A stretch of 64,000 nt of DNA from Molossus alvarezi (GCA_037176705.1 CM073887.1:61031001-61095000), one strand, 5' to 3'. Counted from the stretch's first letter, positions 46,857 to 57,896 are shown. Made by a program: numbers and translations. Notes: generated by a model from the letters alone, not told the origin.

Positions 46857-47087
46857 TTTGTTATTGTTAATCCTCACCCAAAGATATTTTTTTCATTGAT
46901 TTTTAGAGAGAGAGAGAGAGACATTGATGTGAGAAAGACACATTGATTGGCTGCCTTCCGCACGAGCCCTGACCAGGGCCCAGAATCAAACCTGCAACAC
47001 AGGTATGTGCCCTTCACTGGGAATTGAACACGTGACCCTTCAGTGCTCGGGCCAATGTTCTAACCACTGTGCAACACTGGCCAGGGC
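46857..47087 (-). repeat. Ves-type bat SINE (2 of 3)
   Basis: Minus strand, more diverged, gttaatcctcacccaaagat to caacactggccagggc. Confidence 0.88.
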
Positions 47088-47100
47088 TTGTCTCTCCTTT

Positions 47101-47314
47101 ATTTTTTTCATCCTCACCCAAAGATTTTTTTTTTTTCATTTATCAGTAGAGTGGGAGGGGGAGAGAGAGAGACATCGACTGTTTGCTTCCCGCACAACCG
47201 CAACCAGCGCCCAAGACCAAACTGCAATCGAGGTCCATGCCCTTGACCAGAATTAAACCCGCGACTCTTTGGTCCACAGGCTGACGCTCTAACCACTGAG
47301 AAAATGGCCAGGGC
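47101..47314 (-). repeat. Ves-type bat SINE (3 of 3)
   Basis: Minus strand, catcctcacccaaagatttt to gaaaatggccagggc; a small deletion in the head removes the tggctcag motif. Confidence 0.85.
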
Positions 47315-47467
47315 TCGTCTCTCTTCTTAAAAAGACCATAGTCATACTGGATTAGTGCCCATCCTCAGGATGTCATTTTAACTTGAGTGCATTGAGTGCA
47401 TTTACTAAGACCCTATTTCCAAATAAGGTGACATTCATAGCTTCTAGGTATTAGGACACATCTTTTT

Positions 47468-47703
47468 TTTTTTCATTAATCCTCACCCGAGGACATTTTT
47501 TTGATATTTTGTTCAGGTAGAGTGAGAGGGAGAGAGAGAGAAACATCAACGTGAAGGGGACATATCGAGTGGTCGCCACCCACATGACCCAACCAGGGCC
47601 GGGGACAAACTGCAACCGAGGCACTTGCCCTTAGCGGGAACTGAACCCGGTCTCTCCAGACCACAGGCCAACGCTCTAACTGCTGAACCAAACTGGCCAG
47701 GGC
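47468..47703 (-). repeat. Ves-type bat SINE
   Basis: Minus strand with a perfect 15-bp duplication aggacacatcttttt at 47453-47467 and 47704-47718. Confidence 0.92.
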
Positions 47704-48005
47704 AGGACACATCTTTTTATTAACACCACTTTATTGGGCCCTTGTGTGCTGCTGAGGCTTTTATGGGGGAACAATTAGGCTCACCTCCTGCGTCACACCA
47801 AGTCCCCATCCAGGATGGGGAGAGACAGGTTCATTCATACTGGAATCCAAAGAGAGAACCTACAGATAAGAGAAAGGGCATGGTGCTAGAAGGGCTAGCT
47901 AAATCATCACTCCTAGGAAACTCCCAGACCTGCATGTGGGGAGGCTGGGAGGCAAATCCAGGCCCAGCAGGGTCAGATCTTTGTTTAAAATCTGCCCCAT
48001 TTTTG

Positions 48006-48256
48006 CCCTAGCCAGTGTGGTTCAGTGGTTAGAGTGTCGACCTGTGCACTGAAGGTTCTCCGGTTCATTCCTGGTCAAGGGCACATACCTGGGTTGCAGG
48101 TTCAATCCCAGCCCTGGTCAGGGAGCATGTGGGAGGCAACTAATCAATGTGTCTCTCTCACATCGATGTTTCTCTCTCTCTCCCTCCATCCTTCCCTTCC
48201 ACTCTCTCTAAAAATCAATGGGAAAATATCCTTGGGTGAGGGTTAACAAAAATAAA
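48006..48256 (+). repeat. Ves-type bat SINE
   Basis: Plus strand; duplication tctgccccatttttg (47991-48005) and tctacccatttttg (48257-48270). Confidence 0.9.
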
Positions 48257-48270
48257 TCTACCCATTTTTG

Positions 48271-48981
48271 TTTATCAAGGATTTTTTTAATATATTGATT
48301 TGGATTTTCTAAAAGAACGCATTAAAGTATTTATCTAGATGACTACATGAGCAGGTCCCCCACTTTCCATGCTCTTTCCCCAGCCCTGGAAATGATGTGC
48401 TTCATAGCCATAGGATCTTCCCCTTTGACACCCTCCCCACTTCCCCACCCATTAAGCTGTGGGCATGGGGATTCAGAGGCATATTGTACTGCTGTGTTTG
48501 CAGTAATGCTGGGTGGGCACAGGCAGGGCATGCCAAAGTTGGCTATGGCATATCCTTCCTGGGAGGCAGAAATAGCCAGGTACAATAGATGCCTTATTCT
48601 GCCCCTGCTCCCCTCCCTCTAATGGGAGCCCAGGCAAGACCCCTTCTAAGACACAGCATCCAGGTACAGATGGATCTGAGGCCAGAGTCACCCTGTCCTG
48701 GGATCATTCCTAGGAGCTGCCCATGGTAGGTCCAAGTCCCAGTCTTACCACTCTGTCCTGCTCTGAGATCACTCCACAGCCCTGAGTGCATCCTTTTGCC
48801 CTTAGCCCCTTCATACCAGGCAGCAGATTCCTGGCTCTTAGCGTCAACACCCAGAGCAGCCCAAGCACCACCTGCCTACCCCCCAGCTCCCACCTTGATG
48901 CTAGAGGACCTGCACCCTACCATGCAGAGTGGTTGATCAGCCTCTGTTCTTGCAGCTAACAATTTTAAATCTTCTTCCCAG
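48271..48981 (+). other. intronic stretch without assignable features
   Basis: Between a SINE and coding exon 11. No repeat, motif or ORF with a recognisable product was seen; it ends in a pyrimidine-rich acceptor tract. Confidence 0.6.
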
Positions 48982-49123
48982 CTTCCCCCATGCCACAAGC
49001 CAGACTCTGCTGGCCAAGTTCAAACAGCAGCACGAGGACAACAGGTACTTCCTTGGCACCCCCATCATGGAGCCAGCATTCATCATTCAGCACTTCGCAG
49101 GGAAGGTGAAATATCAGATTAAG
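48982..49123 (+). CDS. MYO9B: MYO9B coding exon 11: lower 50-kDa domain
   Basis: Residues 598-645, 142 nt, phase 2 in and 0 out; acceptor ttcttcccag, donor GTATGA. Encodes [20 protein letters not shown], then [20 protein letters not shown] and VKYQIK, part of the actin-binding lower domain. Confidence 0.97.
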
Positions 49124-49375
49124 GTATGAGTCAGGACCAAAAGGTGGGAATGGGAGACTTGGAGACCCCTTCTGTCTGGTGCTTGCTTAGTCCATCTGCT
49201 TTAGGTCAGTTGTGCTGGGCAAGGTACCAGGGTGCTATACCCAGCCCTGAATCCCTGACCCTGAATCTCCAACTCCACGAGCAGAAACCACTCTTTGTTA
49301 CAATGGACCCAAACCCCTCACCAGCCCTTCCCGTCCTAGCACCAATGAGTGACGGCCTGCCTCTTTCCCCACCAG

Positions 49376-49580
49376 GACTTCCGGGAGAAGAACATGGACT
49401 ACATGCGGCCAGACATCGTGGCACTTCTGCGGGGCAGTGATAGCTCCTATGTGCGGGAGCTCATCGGCATGGACCCAGTGGCAGTGTTCCGCTGGGCCAT
49501 GCTCCGGGCCGCCATCCGGGCCATGGCCGTGCTCCGGGAGGCCGGACGCCTGCGGGCCGAGAGGGCTGAGAAGGCTGCAG
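49376..49580 (+). CDS. MYO9B: MYO9B coding exon 12: lower 50-kDa domain and loop-2 entry
   Basis: Residues 646-714, 205 nt, phase 0 in and 1 out; acceptor ccccaccag, donor GTAAGA. Encodes [37 protein letters not shown] and a basic helix [16 protein letters not shown] that enters the large class-IX loop 2. Unusually GC-rich towards the 3' end compared with neighbouring introns. Confidence 0.97.
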
Positions 49581-49629
49581 GTAAGAGGGGAGTTCCGTGT
49601 TACCTTCAAGAGGGAGACACTCAGAGTCC

Positions 49630-49745
49630 ATTTTGAAGTGCACCTTTCAGTAGCATTTAGGACATTCACAATGTTAATGCAGTCATCACCTTGTTCAAGA
49701 GCTCTTTCGTCATCCAAACAGAAACTCTACCAAGTGTATAATTTA
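49630..49745. repeat. old L1-like 3' fragment
   Basis: Contains gcatttaggacattcacaat and gcagtcatcaccttgttcaa, L1 3'-type motifs; 50 bp after coding exon 12. Confidence 0.45.
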
Positions 49746-50106
49746 ACATCATCACCTTCACAAGGCAGGAAGGCATATCCCCATTTTTTCTGTGACAACC
49801 TGGAGCCCAGAATTGTTAAGTGGCTTCATTAGGGCCACTGGACTCCAGACAACAGACATGGGGCTCTGTTTTATGAATGGTGTTGATTAAAAGGAGGACC
49901 AAAAGATTAAGGGCTTTATGAGAAGTAGGAATACATGGTTGTTGCTGTTTGGAGATCAGACACTGCACAGTCCCCTACTCAGCCCACATCTGAGTATCAG
50001 GCTGTTTTGGTTCAAGGAAGAAATGTAGCCCCCTAGAAAAGACAAAGGCCATGGAGCTCTAGGCAACCCCATGTCCCCAGGTCCATCTTATCTGTGTCCC
50101 CAGCAG

Positions 50107-50185
50107 GTCTGGGAAGCCCTGGCACCCGAAGTGACCTGGGGGAGCTACAGAGAGGAGCCATCACCCCCTCGGAAAAGCTGTACCG
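50107..50185 (+). CDS. MYO9B: MYO9B coding exon 13: loop 2
   Basis: Residues 714-740, 79 nt, phase 1 in and 2 out; donor GTGAGC inside the arginine codon CG|G. Encodes GLGSPGTRSDLGELQRGA then ITPSEKLYR; the end matches the family, while the start is poorly conserved, as expected of a flexible loop. The acceptor is a tandem CAGCAG (50101-50106): use of the first AG would add one alanine. I chose the second AG because it keeps the glycine at the junction, as in the human protein. Confidence 0.88.
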
Positions 50186-50670
50186 GTGAGCAAGACCTTG
50201 ATTTGTCCCAACCGATGCTGGCAGGCAGCAGCGCTCTTCAAAACAGTGCCAGAAATCTGACACCCTCAACCCGCTGGGGTTGACCTTACCCAGCAACTGC
50301 CTGAACCAAAAAAACCCAGAAGCAAACAGCACCTAGCTGCCAGTTTTTTTGGACCCAGGCCTCACTTAGCGTGTCATCTGCTTTAGGAAGATTTGGGGTG
50401 GCTCAGTTTACAAAGGATCCTTTTAATGGTTGGGTTGTGGCAGTTGATGGGTGGGGCTGAGGAGTCATTGGTCCGCCGAGAAACAGGCTTGATTTAAAAA
50501 CACTTCCTCCCTCAGCCTGGCCATGGTGTCCCAAAAGCAGATCTGCTAAGGTACTTCATTCAGGGTCACAAACACCAATTCCTCCTTGTCTAGTCTCCCC
50601 AGGGCCTGGCCCCTGGGCTGTGGGTCCCACCCCTGGAGCACATTTAGTTTATACAGATTCTCCCTTTCAG

Positions 50671-50760
50671 CTGCTCAATACTAGATTTCTCAGTTGACGG
50701 CTTTGAGGAGTTCGATATTAACGCTTTTGAGGACATCTTTGCTTTCTATGAAAGCAAGAA
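50671..50760 (+). CDS. MYO9B: candidate cassette exon in MYO9B loop 2 (alternative isoform)
   Basis: Ninety nt, phase 2 in and phase 2 out, between constitutive exons 13 and 14, so inclusion keeps the frame. The acceptor has a pyrimidine tract (tctccctttcag) and the donor is AA|GTAAGT. Only the frame demanded by the neighbours is open; the other two stop early. Inclusion would add 30 residues after Arg740, beginning CSILDFSVDGFEEFD and ending FEDIFAFYESKN, with eight acidic residues, one basic and six phenylalanines. I do not recall this segment in the reference MYO9B protein. It may be tissue-specific, or an ancestral exon now little used. That it is a spliced exon is inference. Confidence 0.72.
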
Positions 50761-51191
50761 GTAAGTAGAGCAAGGGCCTTCGAACCCAAGACCAGGGAGG
50801 CACAACAGAGGAGCTGGTCCCTCGGCTCTCAGTGCAGTGTCCAGAGTCAGGAGGGGATCAGTGAGCCACTGGGCTCTGGGACCTGCAGGGGGCACTCTCA
50901 CCATATTTATTCAAGTTAGAAGCTGCAGGTGGAAGCCACAGGCCTTGTCCAGAGCCCTGGCCACTGCACTGACTGCTCAGGGTGTGGAAGTGAATGTGAC
51001 CACTCTGTTGTCTTTGCCCTCCGTGCCTCCCTGGAGGGCGAGGGAACAGAGGTAAGTGAGGCTATTCAGCCAGGCATGGTGCATGGAACATATAGGGGCT
51101 GCCGGTCGGGAGTCCTTCTAGGCCAACTGCCTAGAGCTTAAACATGCATTTGAAATAACTGGAATAAGAAATTTAAAACAAAAACAGAACA

Positions 51192-51372
51192 TGCCCGGCC
51201 AGTGTGGCTCAGTGGAATGAGCACTGTCCCATGCACCAAGAGGTCACTGGTTCAATTCCTGGTCAAGGCACATGCCTCGATCCCTGGTGTGGGATGTGCA
51301 GAAGGCAAGTTTCTCTCCATCGATGATTCTATTTCTCTCTCTCCCTCTCCCTTCCTCTTTCTCAAAGAAAAA
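51192..51372 (+). repeat. bat SINE
   Basis: Plus strand, head cggccagtgtggctcagtgg, internal deletion in the body, short A-rich tail. Confidence 0.82.
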
Positions 51373-51624
51373 CCCTCCCATCATCATTCTACAGTCAGTG
51401 CTACCTCACTTCTGAAGTTCTATCAAAGACATTTATCATCTAGACAGCCTTCACAAATACCTTTTTTCAAAGCGCTCAGTTTTTGCCTCTAAGTTGTCTT
51501 TGTCATACACTAGTGCCAGAGTTTGGGCCTAGAACATACTGTCAGACCTGAACCTGAACCCACAGTCATTGAACGGAACACAGCTGATAAGATTGAACTC
51601 TTTAGGGTAAATATCTCCTTCAGC

Positions 51625-51832
51625 CAGGGTTTCCCACCCTCTTCTCTGTGCTGGTCACTCTCTGGAGTGGGGACCATTATGTGCACTGTAGAGACTTGAG
51701 TGGCACTCCTGGATTCCACCCACCAGATGCCAGTAATGCCCCCCACACACTTACCCCACTTGTGACAACCAAATGTACTCTAGTGGGGAGGACACAAGGG
51801 ACAACATCACCCTGGTTGAGAACCCCTGGGTG
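51625..51832 (-). repeat. MER5A-like hAT-Charlie remnant
   Basis: Minus strand (ccagggtttcccaccctctt; gttgagaacccctgggtg). Confidence 0.65.
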
Positions 51833-52009
51833 AATTTCAATTTATTCTTCCTAAGGCCTTTTTTGAAGGCAACAAGGAGGCTGGTATGTGGCCACGGAAT
51901 CATCAGGAAAAACTAATATGCTTCCCTCAGAGAAACCCCCGTCTATTCTCAGCCTTCCCTTGATGCTTTTCACAGATTCCATAGGCTCTTCAATATGAGG
52001 CCTCTTTCT

Positions 52010-52251
52010 TTTTCTTTTCTTTTTTTTTTCAATCCTCACCCAAGGACATTTTTCCATTTTTTGGGAGGGAGAGAGAAAGAGAGAGAAAAAAACATTGATG
52101 TGAAAGGGACACATCGAGTGGCTGCCACCCGTATGAGCCAACCAGGGCTGGGGACAAACTGCAGCCAAAGTACATGCCCTTAGCAGGAACTGAACCTGGG
52201 TCTCTGGACCATAGGCCGACGCGCCAACTGCTGAGCCAAACTGGCCAGGGC
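52010..52251 (-). repeat. Ves-type bat SINE
   Basis: Minus strand; duplication tgaggcctctttct (51996-52009) and tgaggcctttttc (52252), partly diverged. Confidence 0.88.
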
Positions 52252-52433
52252 TGAGGCCTTTTTCAATGATACAAGAAACCATGTTGCAGTAGACATTGGG
52301 CCCGAAGTAGCCCCAGCTCCCCCACAGGAGGAGGAGCCTCTTTGGGGTGGGGCCGCTTCTGGTTGAACCATCCTCACCCCCTCCTTGGTGCTAGAGGGAG
52401 AGGCAGCGGTGAACAGGCTCCCCCAGCTGCATG

Positions 52434-52700
52434 GTTTTTGGTTTTGGTTTGGTTTGGGGGTTTTTTTAATCCTCACCTGAGGACATTTTTTCCATTGATT
52501 TTTAGAGATGATGAAAGGGAAAGGGAGAAAGAGAAACATCGGTGTGAGAGAGACACATCGATTGCCTGCCTCCCACATATGCCCTGACCAGGTCAGGGGA
52601 TCGACCTTCCATCCAGGAATGTGCCCTTGACCGAGAATAAAACCTGAGATCCTTTGGTCCTTGGGTCGACACTCTAACCACTGAACAATACCAGCCAGGG
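52434..52700 (-). repeat. Ves-type bat SINE
   Basis: Minus strand with a perfect 13-bp duplication ccccagctgcatg at 52421-52433 and 52701-52713; the tail reads AAACC-rich. It ends 130 bp before coding exon 14. Confidence 0.9.
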
Positions 52701-52830
52701 CCCCAGCTGCATGTTTTGGCTCCAGTGGCCTGGGGATAGTCCTGACTGTGCCAGAGACCTCAAGGTGGGGGGCCCACTGCTCTAACTTGGTCTCCTTTCT
52801 GTCACTGTGCCCCTCCACCCCTTCACTCAG

Positions 52831-52944
52831 CGATTTGCATGACCAAATCATCAAGACCATCAAAGGATTGCCCTGGCAGGGTGAGGACCCCCGTAGGCTT
52901 CTCCAGTCCCTCAGTCGGCTCCAGAAACCCCGCACCTTCATCCT
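52831..52944 (+). CDS. MYO9B: MYO9B coding exon 14: loop 2
   Basis: Residues 740-778, 114 nt, phase 2 in and 2 out; acceptor ccttcactcag, donor GTGAGT. Encodes [20 protein letters not shown] then [17 protein letters not shown], a basic amphipathic part of the loop-2 insertion that tethers class-IX myosins to actin. Human as I recall reads DLHNQMIKSIKGLPWQ, so the match is clear. Confidence 0.96.
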
Positions 52945-53445
52945 GTGAGTCCCCCCAAGGCTGCGGGTGTCACCCCCCCCCCACAAGTGCAACGACTGCC
53001 TCTCCTGCTCCTGGGACCCATGACGCTGAATCAGCTGCTACAAACGCTGCGCTCTGTCTTATGGGTCCATTCTTGCACCAGCAGTTGCTTAATTTAATGG
53101 CCTTCGTAATACACCCACCACAATGTCAGCTGTGGCCCAAATCCCCAACAGCTCCCTGGTGTCTTGCACAGCTTTGCAGGAACACACCTCCCACAGTTTC
53201 TAAGTCTCTACTTCCAGACATACAGAACAAGGCTTGCTTCCTTACCCTTTCCCGCTGAGCTCATAAAAAAATTGTCGGAAATAGGGTGTTTGATTTTGTG
53301 GCCCTGCTTTGTGTGGACGGCAGTATGGTAGGAAGGACCCAGAAACCACATAAACTAGGTTTGGACTCGGACTGCCTCCCACTCACCATCTGGCCTGAGT
53401 GCTCCAAACATTCAGCCTTCATCTACAAAGCAGAGGTGATGGTTT

Positions 53446-53698
53446 GTTTTTTTTTTTATCATCCTCACCCGAGGACCTTTTTACATTTTTTGTTCAGGTA
53501 GAGTGGGAGGGAGAGAGAGGAACAGAGAAAGAGAGAAACATCGATGTGAAAGGGACACATCGAGTGGTCACCACCCACACAACCAACCAGGGCCGGGGAC
53601 AAACTGCAACCGAGGTACGTGCCCTTAGCGGGAACTGAACCCGGGTCTCTCCGGACCGCAGGCCGTCGCTCTAACCGCTGAGCCAAATCGGCCAGGGC
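53446..53698 (-). repeat. Ves-type bat SINE
   Basis: Minus strand, near consensus, with a perfect 13-bp duplication gaggtgatggttt at 53433-53445 and 53699-53711. Confidence 0.92.
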
Positions 53699-54506
53699 GA
53701 GGTGATGGTTTTCATGCCCATAGCACCAGCCAGACAATTGAGGCTGGCCGAAAGCACAGGTTGTACCCTCAAGGGAGCATTTCCAAATACATTTTTATTA
53801 GGCCTATTTCACCCCATGGGGATTAAAATGAAACCTGACACACATGAACCCTCACAGCCGTGCATTGTGCAAATCTGTGGGGCCCTGTCTTCTCAGCTGG
53901 TCCTAAATACAAGCCAAGCTGCACTTTTTAAAAATTTTTTTCTTTTGTTTCCAAAAGATCGGCTTTTATTTTTAACTTTGCGCCAGCATAAGTTCAAATG
54001 GTGCTCCTTCCTACCCAGGCCCCATCTCATGTTTTGCTGGGGGCTCCAGAAGGGGTTCTGTGGGCCTGCTTCAAATCTGCCAACGTGTAGCAAATAGAGC
54101 TGGGACACCTGGTAGGCATTGGGACCTTCCAGGATCCATCAAAGCTCCACTCAGGGTATCCCCATTGTTTTGTGAGATCCAGCAGCTGCCCCGTAGCTGG
54201 CCCTGTGCAGATGCATGCTCTGCTGTGTGAATTACCAGCCCGCCTCTTCTGCTCCCTGGACATCCAGGTGGCTCCCGGACCAGATGCTCCTGTCACCCAG
54301 GGAAGCCACTGTGTACAGAGTACAGCACAAGCACCCCCCGGTCTTGGAGAGGCAGTGGCGGTGGCCTCGTTGCACTTGTGCTTCTCAGCTCTCCGTTCTC
54401 TCTGCTCTCGCTCCATCTAACCTGCCCGGTGTGGCTTGCTAAACTAACCCAGATCTAGACCTCATGTTCCTTCTGTTCACAAAACCATTTTTAATATTTT
54501 TGACAG

Positions 54507-54546
54507 GAAAAATAAAGGTACCAAACAAAAGCAGATCATTCCAAAG
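54507..54546 (+). CDS. MYO9B: MYO9B coding exon 15: short loop-2 exon
   Basis: Residues 778-791, only 40 nt, phase 2 in and 0 out; acceptor atttttgacag, donor GTAAAC. Encodes KNKGTKQKQIIPK, a strongly basic stretch at the end of loop 2. Human reads KSKGIKQKQIIPK, which confirms this small exon. Confidence 0.94.
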
Positions 54547-55483
54547 GTAAACACCTGCGACGCCGTCTAATGCTGCCTTGCTTTTGTCTGTCTAGAGCAC
54601 CTGGCTCAAGTCATTTTCCAGAAAATGGGGAAAGGGGGCTGGCTTTTAACTTCTCTGGCTCTCTTACTTCCTTCCTCTTTCCCTCATCTCCCCCTCGCCC
54701 CAAATACTGTCTCCTGTTGAGATAATTTAGAGGTGTCTTTGTTTGGGTTTCTTAGAAGTAGAATTTGTATAAGTGGTGTATAGTGGGAACTCCCAGGAAA
54801 AGCCTGAGAGGGCACTGGGGTAGGACCGAGCAAGGAGGTGGGCTCAGTCTATTCCATGGGGATCCCAGGAGCATGAACAGCACCACAGAGTTTATGCTAT
54901 TCAGAAGCAACAGACCCTTCTGTCTTACCCCACATCAGGGGTCTTTAGCTACCTACCAGCCACCTTCAGGAGATGCAACACCTCCTGGGTATACTGGGAG
55001 AGGAGGCCCTTCAGCCAGGATGGTCCCACCAGGTGGGGACAGCCAAGACCCCAGCAGCTGACTCTAGGTAATGTGCACCCAGGTGCTATGTCTCGCCTCC
55101 ACATACAGCATGCAGACAGATTATGAAGTTCGTAAAAGAGTAAGAGCAGCCTCTAGTCCGGTCAGCAGAGGGATCAATGCAAGTCCTTCTCGTCAGCCAA
55201 TAGTAAGGGTCGGCAATCCTTGAGCTGCACAGAGAGGCTAGGCTCATGGCCCTTGCCTTCCAGGCACTTGGGCTTCAAAAAAAGGCTGTAATCAGCCTTC
55301 ACAAGACACAGCCCAGGCTCAGTCCTGCCAGGCCCACCTGCCCACGCTTTCCAGTAGCACAGTCGTGAAACCAGTACTAAGAGCTACTACCCACAGGGGC
55401 ATTGCCCTGGCTCCAGAATCAATGCCTCCTGGTGCCCACTGGGGCCTCAGGAGGGCAGGCCAGACCCTGTGTGTCTGTCCTAG

Positions 55484-55606
55484 AACCTGTTGGACTCCAA
55501 GTCTCTGAAGCTCATCATCAGTATGACCCTGCACGACCGTACCACCAAGTCGCTGCTGCACCTGCACAAGAAGAAGAAGCCCCCAAGCATCAGCGCACAG
55601 TTCCAG
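55484..55606 (+). CDS. MYO9B: MYO9B coding exon 16: actin-binding region
   Basis: Residues 792-832, 123 nt, phase 0; acceptor gtctgtcctag, donor GTGGGT. Encodes [20 protein letters not shown] then [20 protein letters not shown]. The [12 protein letters not shown] segment is a class-IX hallmark shared with MYO9A, next to the actin interface. Confidence 0.97.
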
Positions 55607-55669
55607 GTGGGTGGCCTGATGTTCACCTGGTTTAGCCAAAACAACTCAACACAGCAGCTGATCATTATC

Positions 55670-55875
55670 CCAGGGTTCCCACCCCTGGCAGTGCTTGACA
55701 TCTGGGGCTGGATCCTTCTTCCAGGTGGGGCCATCCTGTACATTATGGAATGTTGAGCAGCATCACTGGCCTCCACCCACCAGATGCCAGTAGCATCCTC
55801 CAGTCCTGACACAACCAAAAAGTCTCCAGATATTGCCAAATGCCCCAAGGTAGACAGAATCACCCCTGGTTGATA
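55670..55875 (-). repeat. MER5A-like hAT-Charlie remnant
   Basis: Minus strand (gagcagcatcactggcctcc; ccagatattgccaaatgccc), 64 bp after coding exon 16. Confidence 0.65.
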
Positions 55876-56201
55876 ATACCAAGTTTTTAAAAAAATCACA
55901 AGTCAGCGTGTGAGTTAATATAACCACTGAGCTGTGTCCTTAGCTCATGTTTTCCCTTGTTTCCCTAGCTGTGAGGCAAAGAGCTGGGTGACCCTAGGAA
56001 GATGGGAGCCATAGGGTTCCCCCCAACTCCCTCAGGGGCTCCCTAGGGTAGTGCCATCTGTTCAGAATGCCCAACTGTTAACCCCCCATGTTCCACATCA
56101 GCACAGGCTTCCCTGGTGATGCAGACAGGCAACCTGGATCCCCTCTCACTAAGAGGCATGCCTCGGGGCCTCGGCTAAGCACCCTGTTTCTCTTTCCCCA
56201 G

Positions 56202-56282
56202 ACATCCCTTAACAAGCTCCTGGAGGCACTGGGAAAGGCAGAGCCCTTCTTTATTCGCTGCATCCGCTCCAACGCTGAGAAG
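56202..56282 (+). CDS. MYO9B: MYO9B coding exon 17: motor core
   Basis: Residues 833-859, 81 nt, phase 0; acceptor tctttcccca-g, donor GTTAGG. Encodes [20 protein letters not shown] then IRSNAEK, the invariant [12 protein letters not shown] segment of myosin motors. Confidence 0.97.
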
Positions 56283-57039
56283 GTTAGGGGCTCCTATGTC
56301 TGGGGGAGATGAAGGCCAAGGTCTGGTGGCCAAGGGGGGTGGGACAGGAAAGGCCTCAAGGAACCAAGTGTTCACGTAAGTTCTGGGAACGTAGACAGAG
56401 TGCCGTGGCCAGCAGTGGGGGCTGGGAGGCAGCAGGAGGCAGCAAGGGCAACCACAAGCAGGGATGACATCTGGAACATGAAGGGGCCCCAGAGAAGGTT
56501 TGCTCGAGGACACACAGGTCTCAAGTGCTCTTCAGATACATCCCAAAAGTGGCCAATACACAGTATTCCTGAAGGGAGGGGCCAAGGTTGTGCAGCAGGA
56601 GCACAGAACCTGCTGCTCATCAGAAGTTCCTTTAAAGAGAGGGCACTGGTGGGGCTCTGATGGCAGGCTCAGCCCTCAGTGCCAGCTTCCTTCGCCCCAG
56701 GGGTCTACTGGGACTTTGCTGGGGGCCATTTGGAATCTAGGCTCCCTCTCTGGTACAAGTGACCCCCAAGCAGGAGACCCTGGCAGCTCTCTTCTCTCAT
56801 ACCCTTTACTCTTTCCATTTCTGGCTCTCCCCTGCTCCTGGGATGCTCCACTAACATCCAGAGCCCAGCTTCTCCCTACCAGGTACCATGGCTTCTGTCC
56901 TCTCCTCTTCATCCCTTCCTGCCTTCCCATCTTCCCAGTGGTGTCTCAGAGGTCTTTGCCCCCCATTCTTCAGCTTTGGGCAACCCGGGAAATGCTCCAT
57001 CAATACCTGCTCTGGGCAAGGGCCCTGCCAGCAGGGGGT

Positions 57040-57170
57040 TCTTTGAGGGGGGGGGGCTGTCCTGTGCTTTGTAGGGTATTAAATGGCATCCCTGGCCTCC
57101 CAAGAGCCCACCAAATGCTGGAAGTAGCACCAGCCTCAGTTGTGACAGCCCCATCCCCAATGCCATTCCC
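57040..57170 (-). repeat. MER5A-like hAT-Charlie remnant
   Basis: Minus strand (tttgtagggtattaaatggc; agcaccagcctcagttgtga), 3' part missing. Confidence 0.55.
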
Positions 57171-57896
57171 TCCCTTCCATCCACTTAAAATAATACCCAT
57201 TGGCACAGAGGTCACACCTCTGAGCTCCAGGCTTAAAGCCCCCTGAGCCAGCATTGTCCCTGTAGCAGCAGGTATCCCCCTACATCCCTGTCAGCCCCTC
57301 AGCCTCCCCGTCCTTCTCTGGGCCTTCACCCAGCTTTCCTTACCCTCCTCCGCCGCCCAGGTTACCCTCTCTATGACACCTCTCACAGGGACGCTGGTAG
57401 CATCCACCCTTTCATGCATACCTCTGGCTCCCCACCCCCGGACTGTGTTCTCCTTTCTGTAGAATCCCCATTACTTACTCTCATACCTGACACAGAGTAT
57501 ACGTTCATCCCAGGTTTGGTTTGGGCCCTTAGAAAAGAACTCTTGGCATCACATTATCTTAAGTTAGGCAGTAAGGAGTGGCATCTGTCTCCTGGACACT
57601 AGGGATTAGAACAGATCACATACCAGGTTTTCTAAAAAAAAAAAAGAATACTCTGAGCACCACTGCTGACTGGCCTCATCTCTATTCCAAAAAGCATGTC
57701 TGGAGCAAGGAAAGGTGGATCCTCAGGTGCCCATGGCTGCCGTCCAGACCAGCAAGGGCCCGTTGTGTGCTGGACCATGTCCATATCTAGAATCCCACAG
57801 GAAGGACCTTGTCCCACAGCTCCCCATCCCCAGCCGCCTACAGGCTTGGACATCTGGCCACGGGCACCTGCCCTGATTGCTTGTATCCCATTTCAG

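Larger units (their letters stand above)
46317..47470 (+). repeat. MLT1-like (ERVL-MaLR) LTR remnant with SINE insertions
   Basis: LTR pieces at 46317-46606 and 47317-47470, separated by three tandem SINEs; a further SINE lies at its 3' edge. Non-coding. Confidence 0.55.

Noticed and set aside
51040..51060. Strong donor-like cagaggtaagtgag in the intron after the candidate cassette exon
   Set aside because: No acceptor with an open, phase-compatible exon could be paired with it by eye.
52180..52992. 270-codon minus-strand ORF
   Set aside because: It spans two SINEs and the antisense of MYO9B coding exon 14; no recognisable product.
56500..57246. 248-codon plus-strand ORF in the intron after coding exon 17
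   Set aside because: Covers an intron and a MER5A-like fragment, low-complexity Pro/Ser/Leu composition, no splice context or family match.
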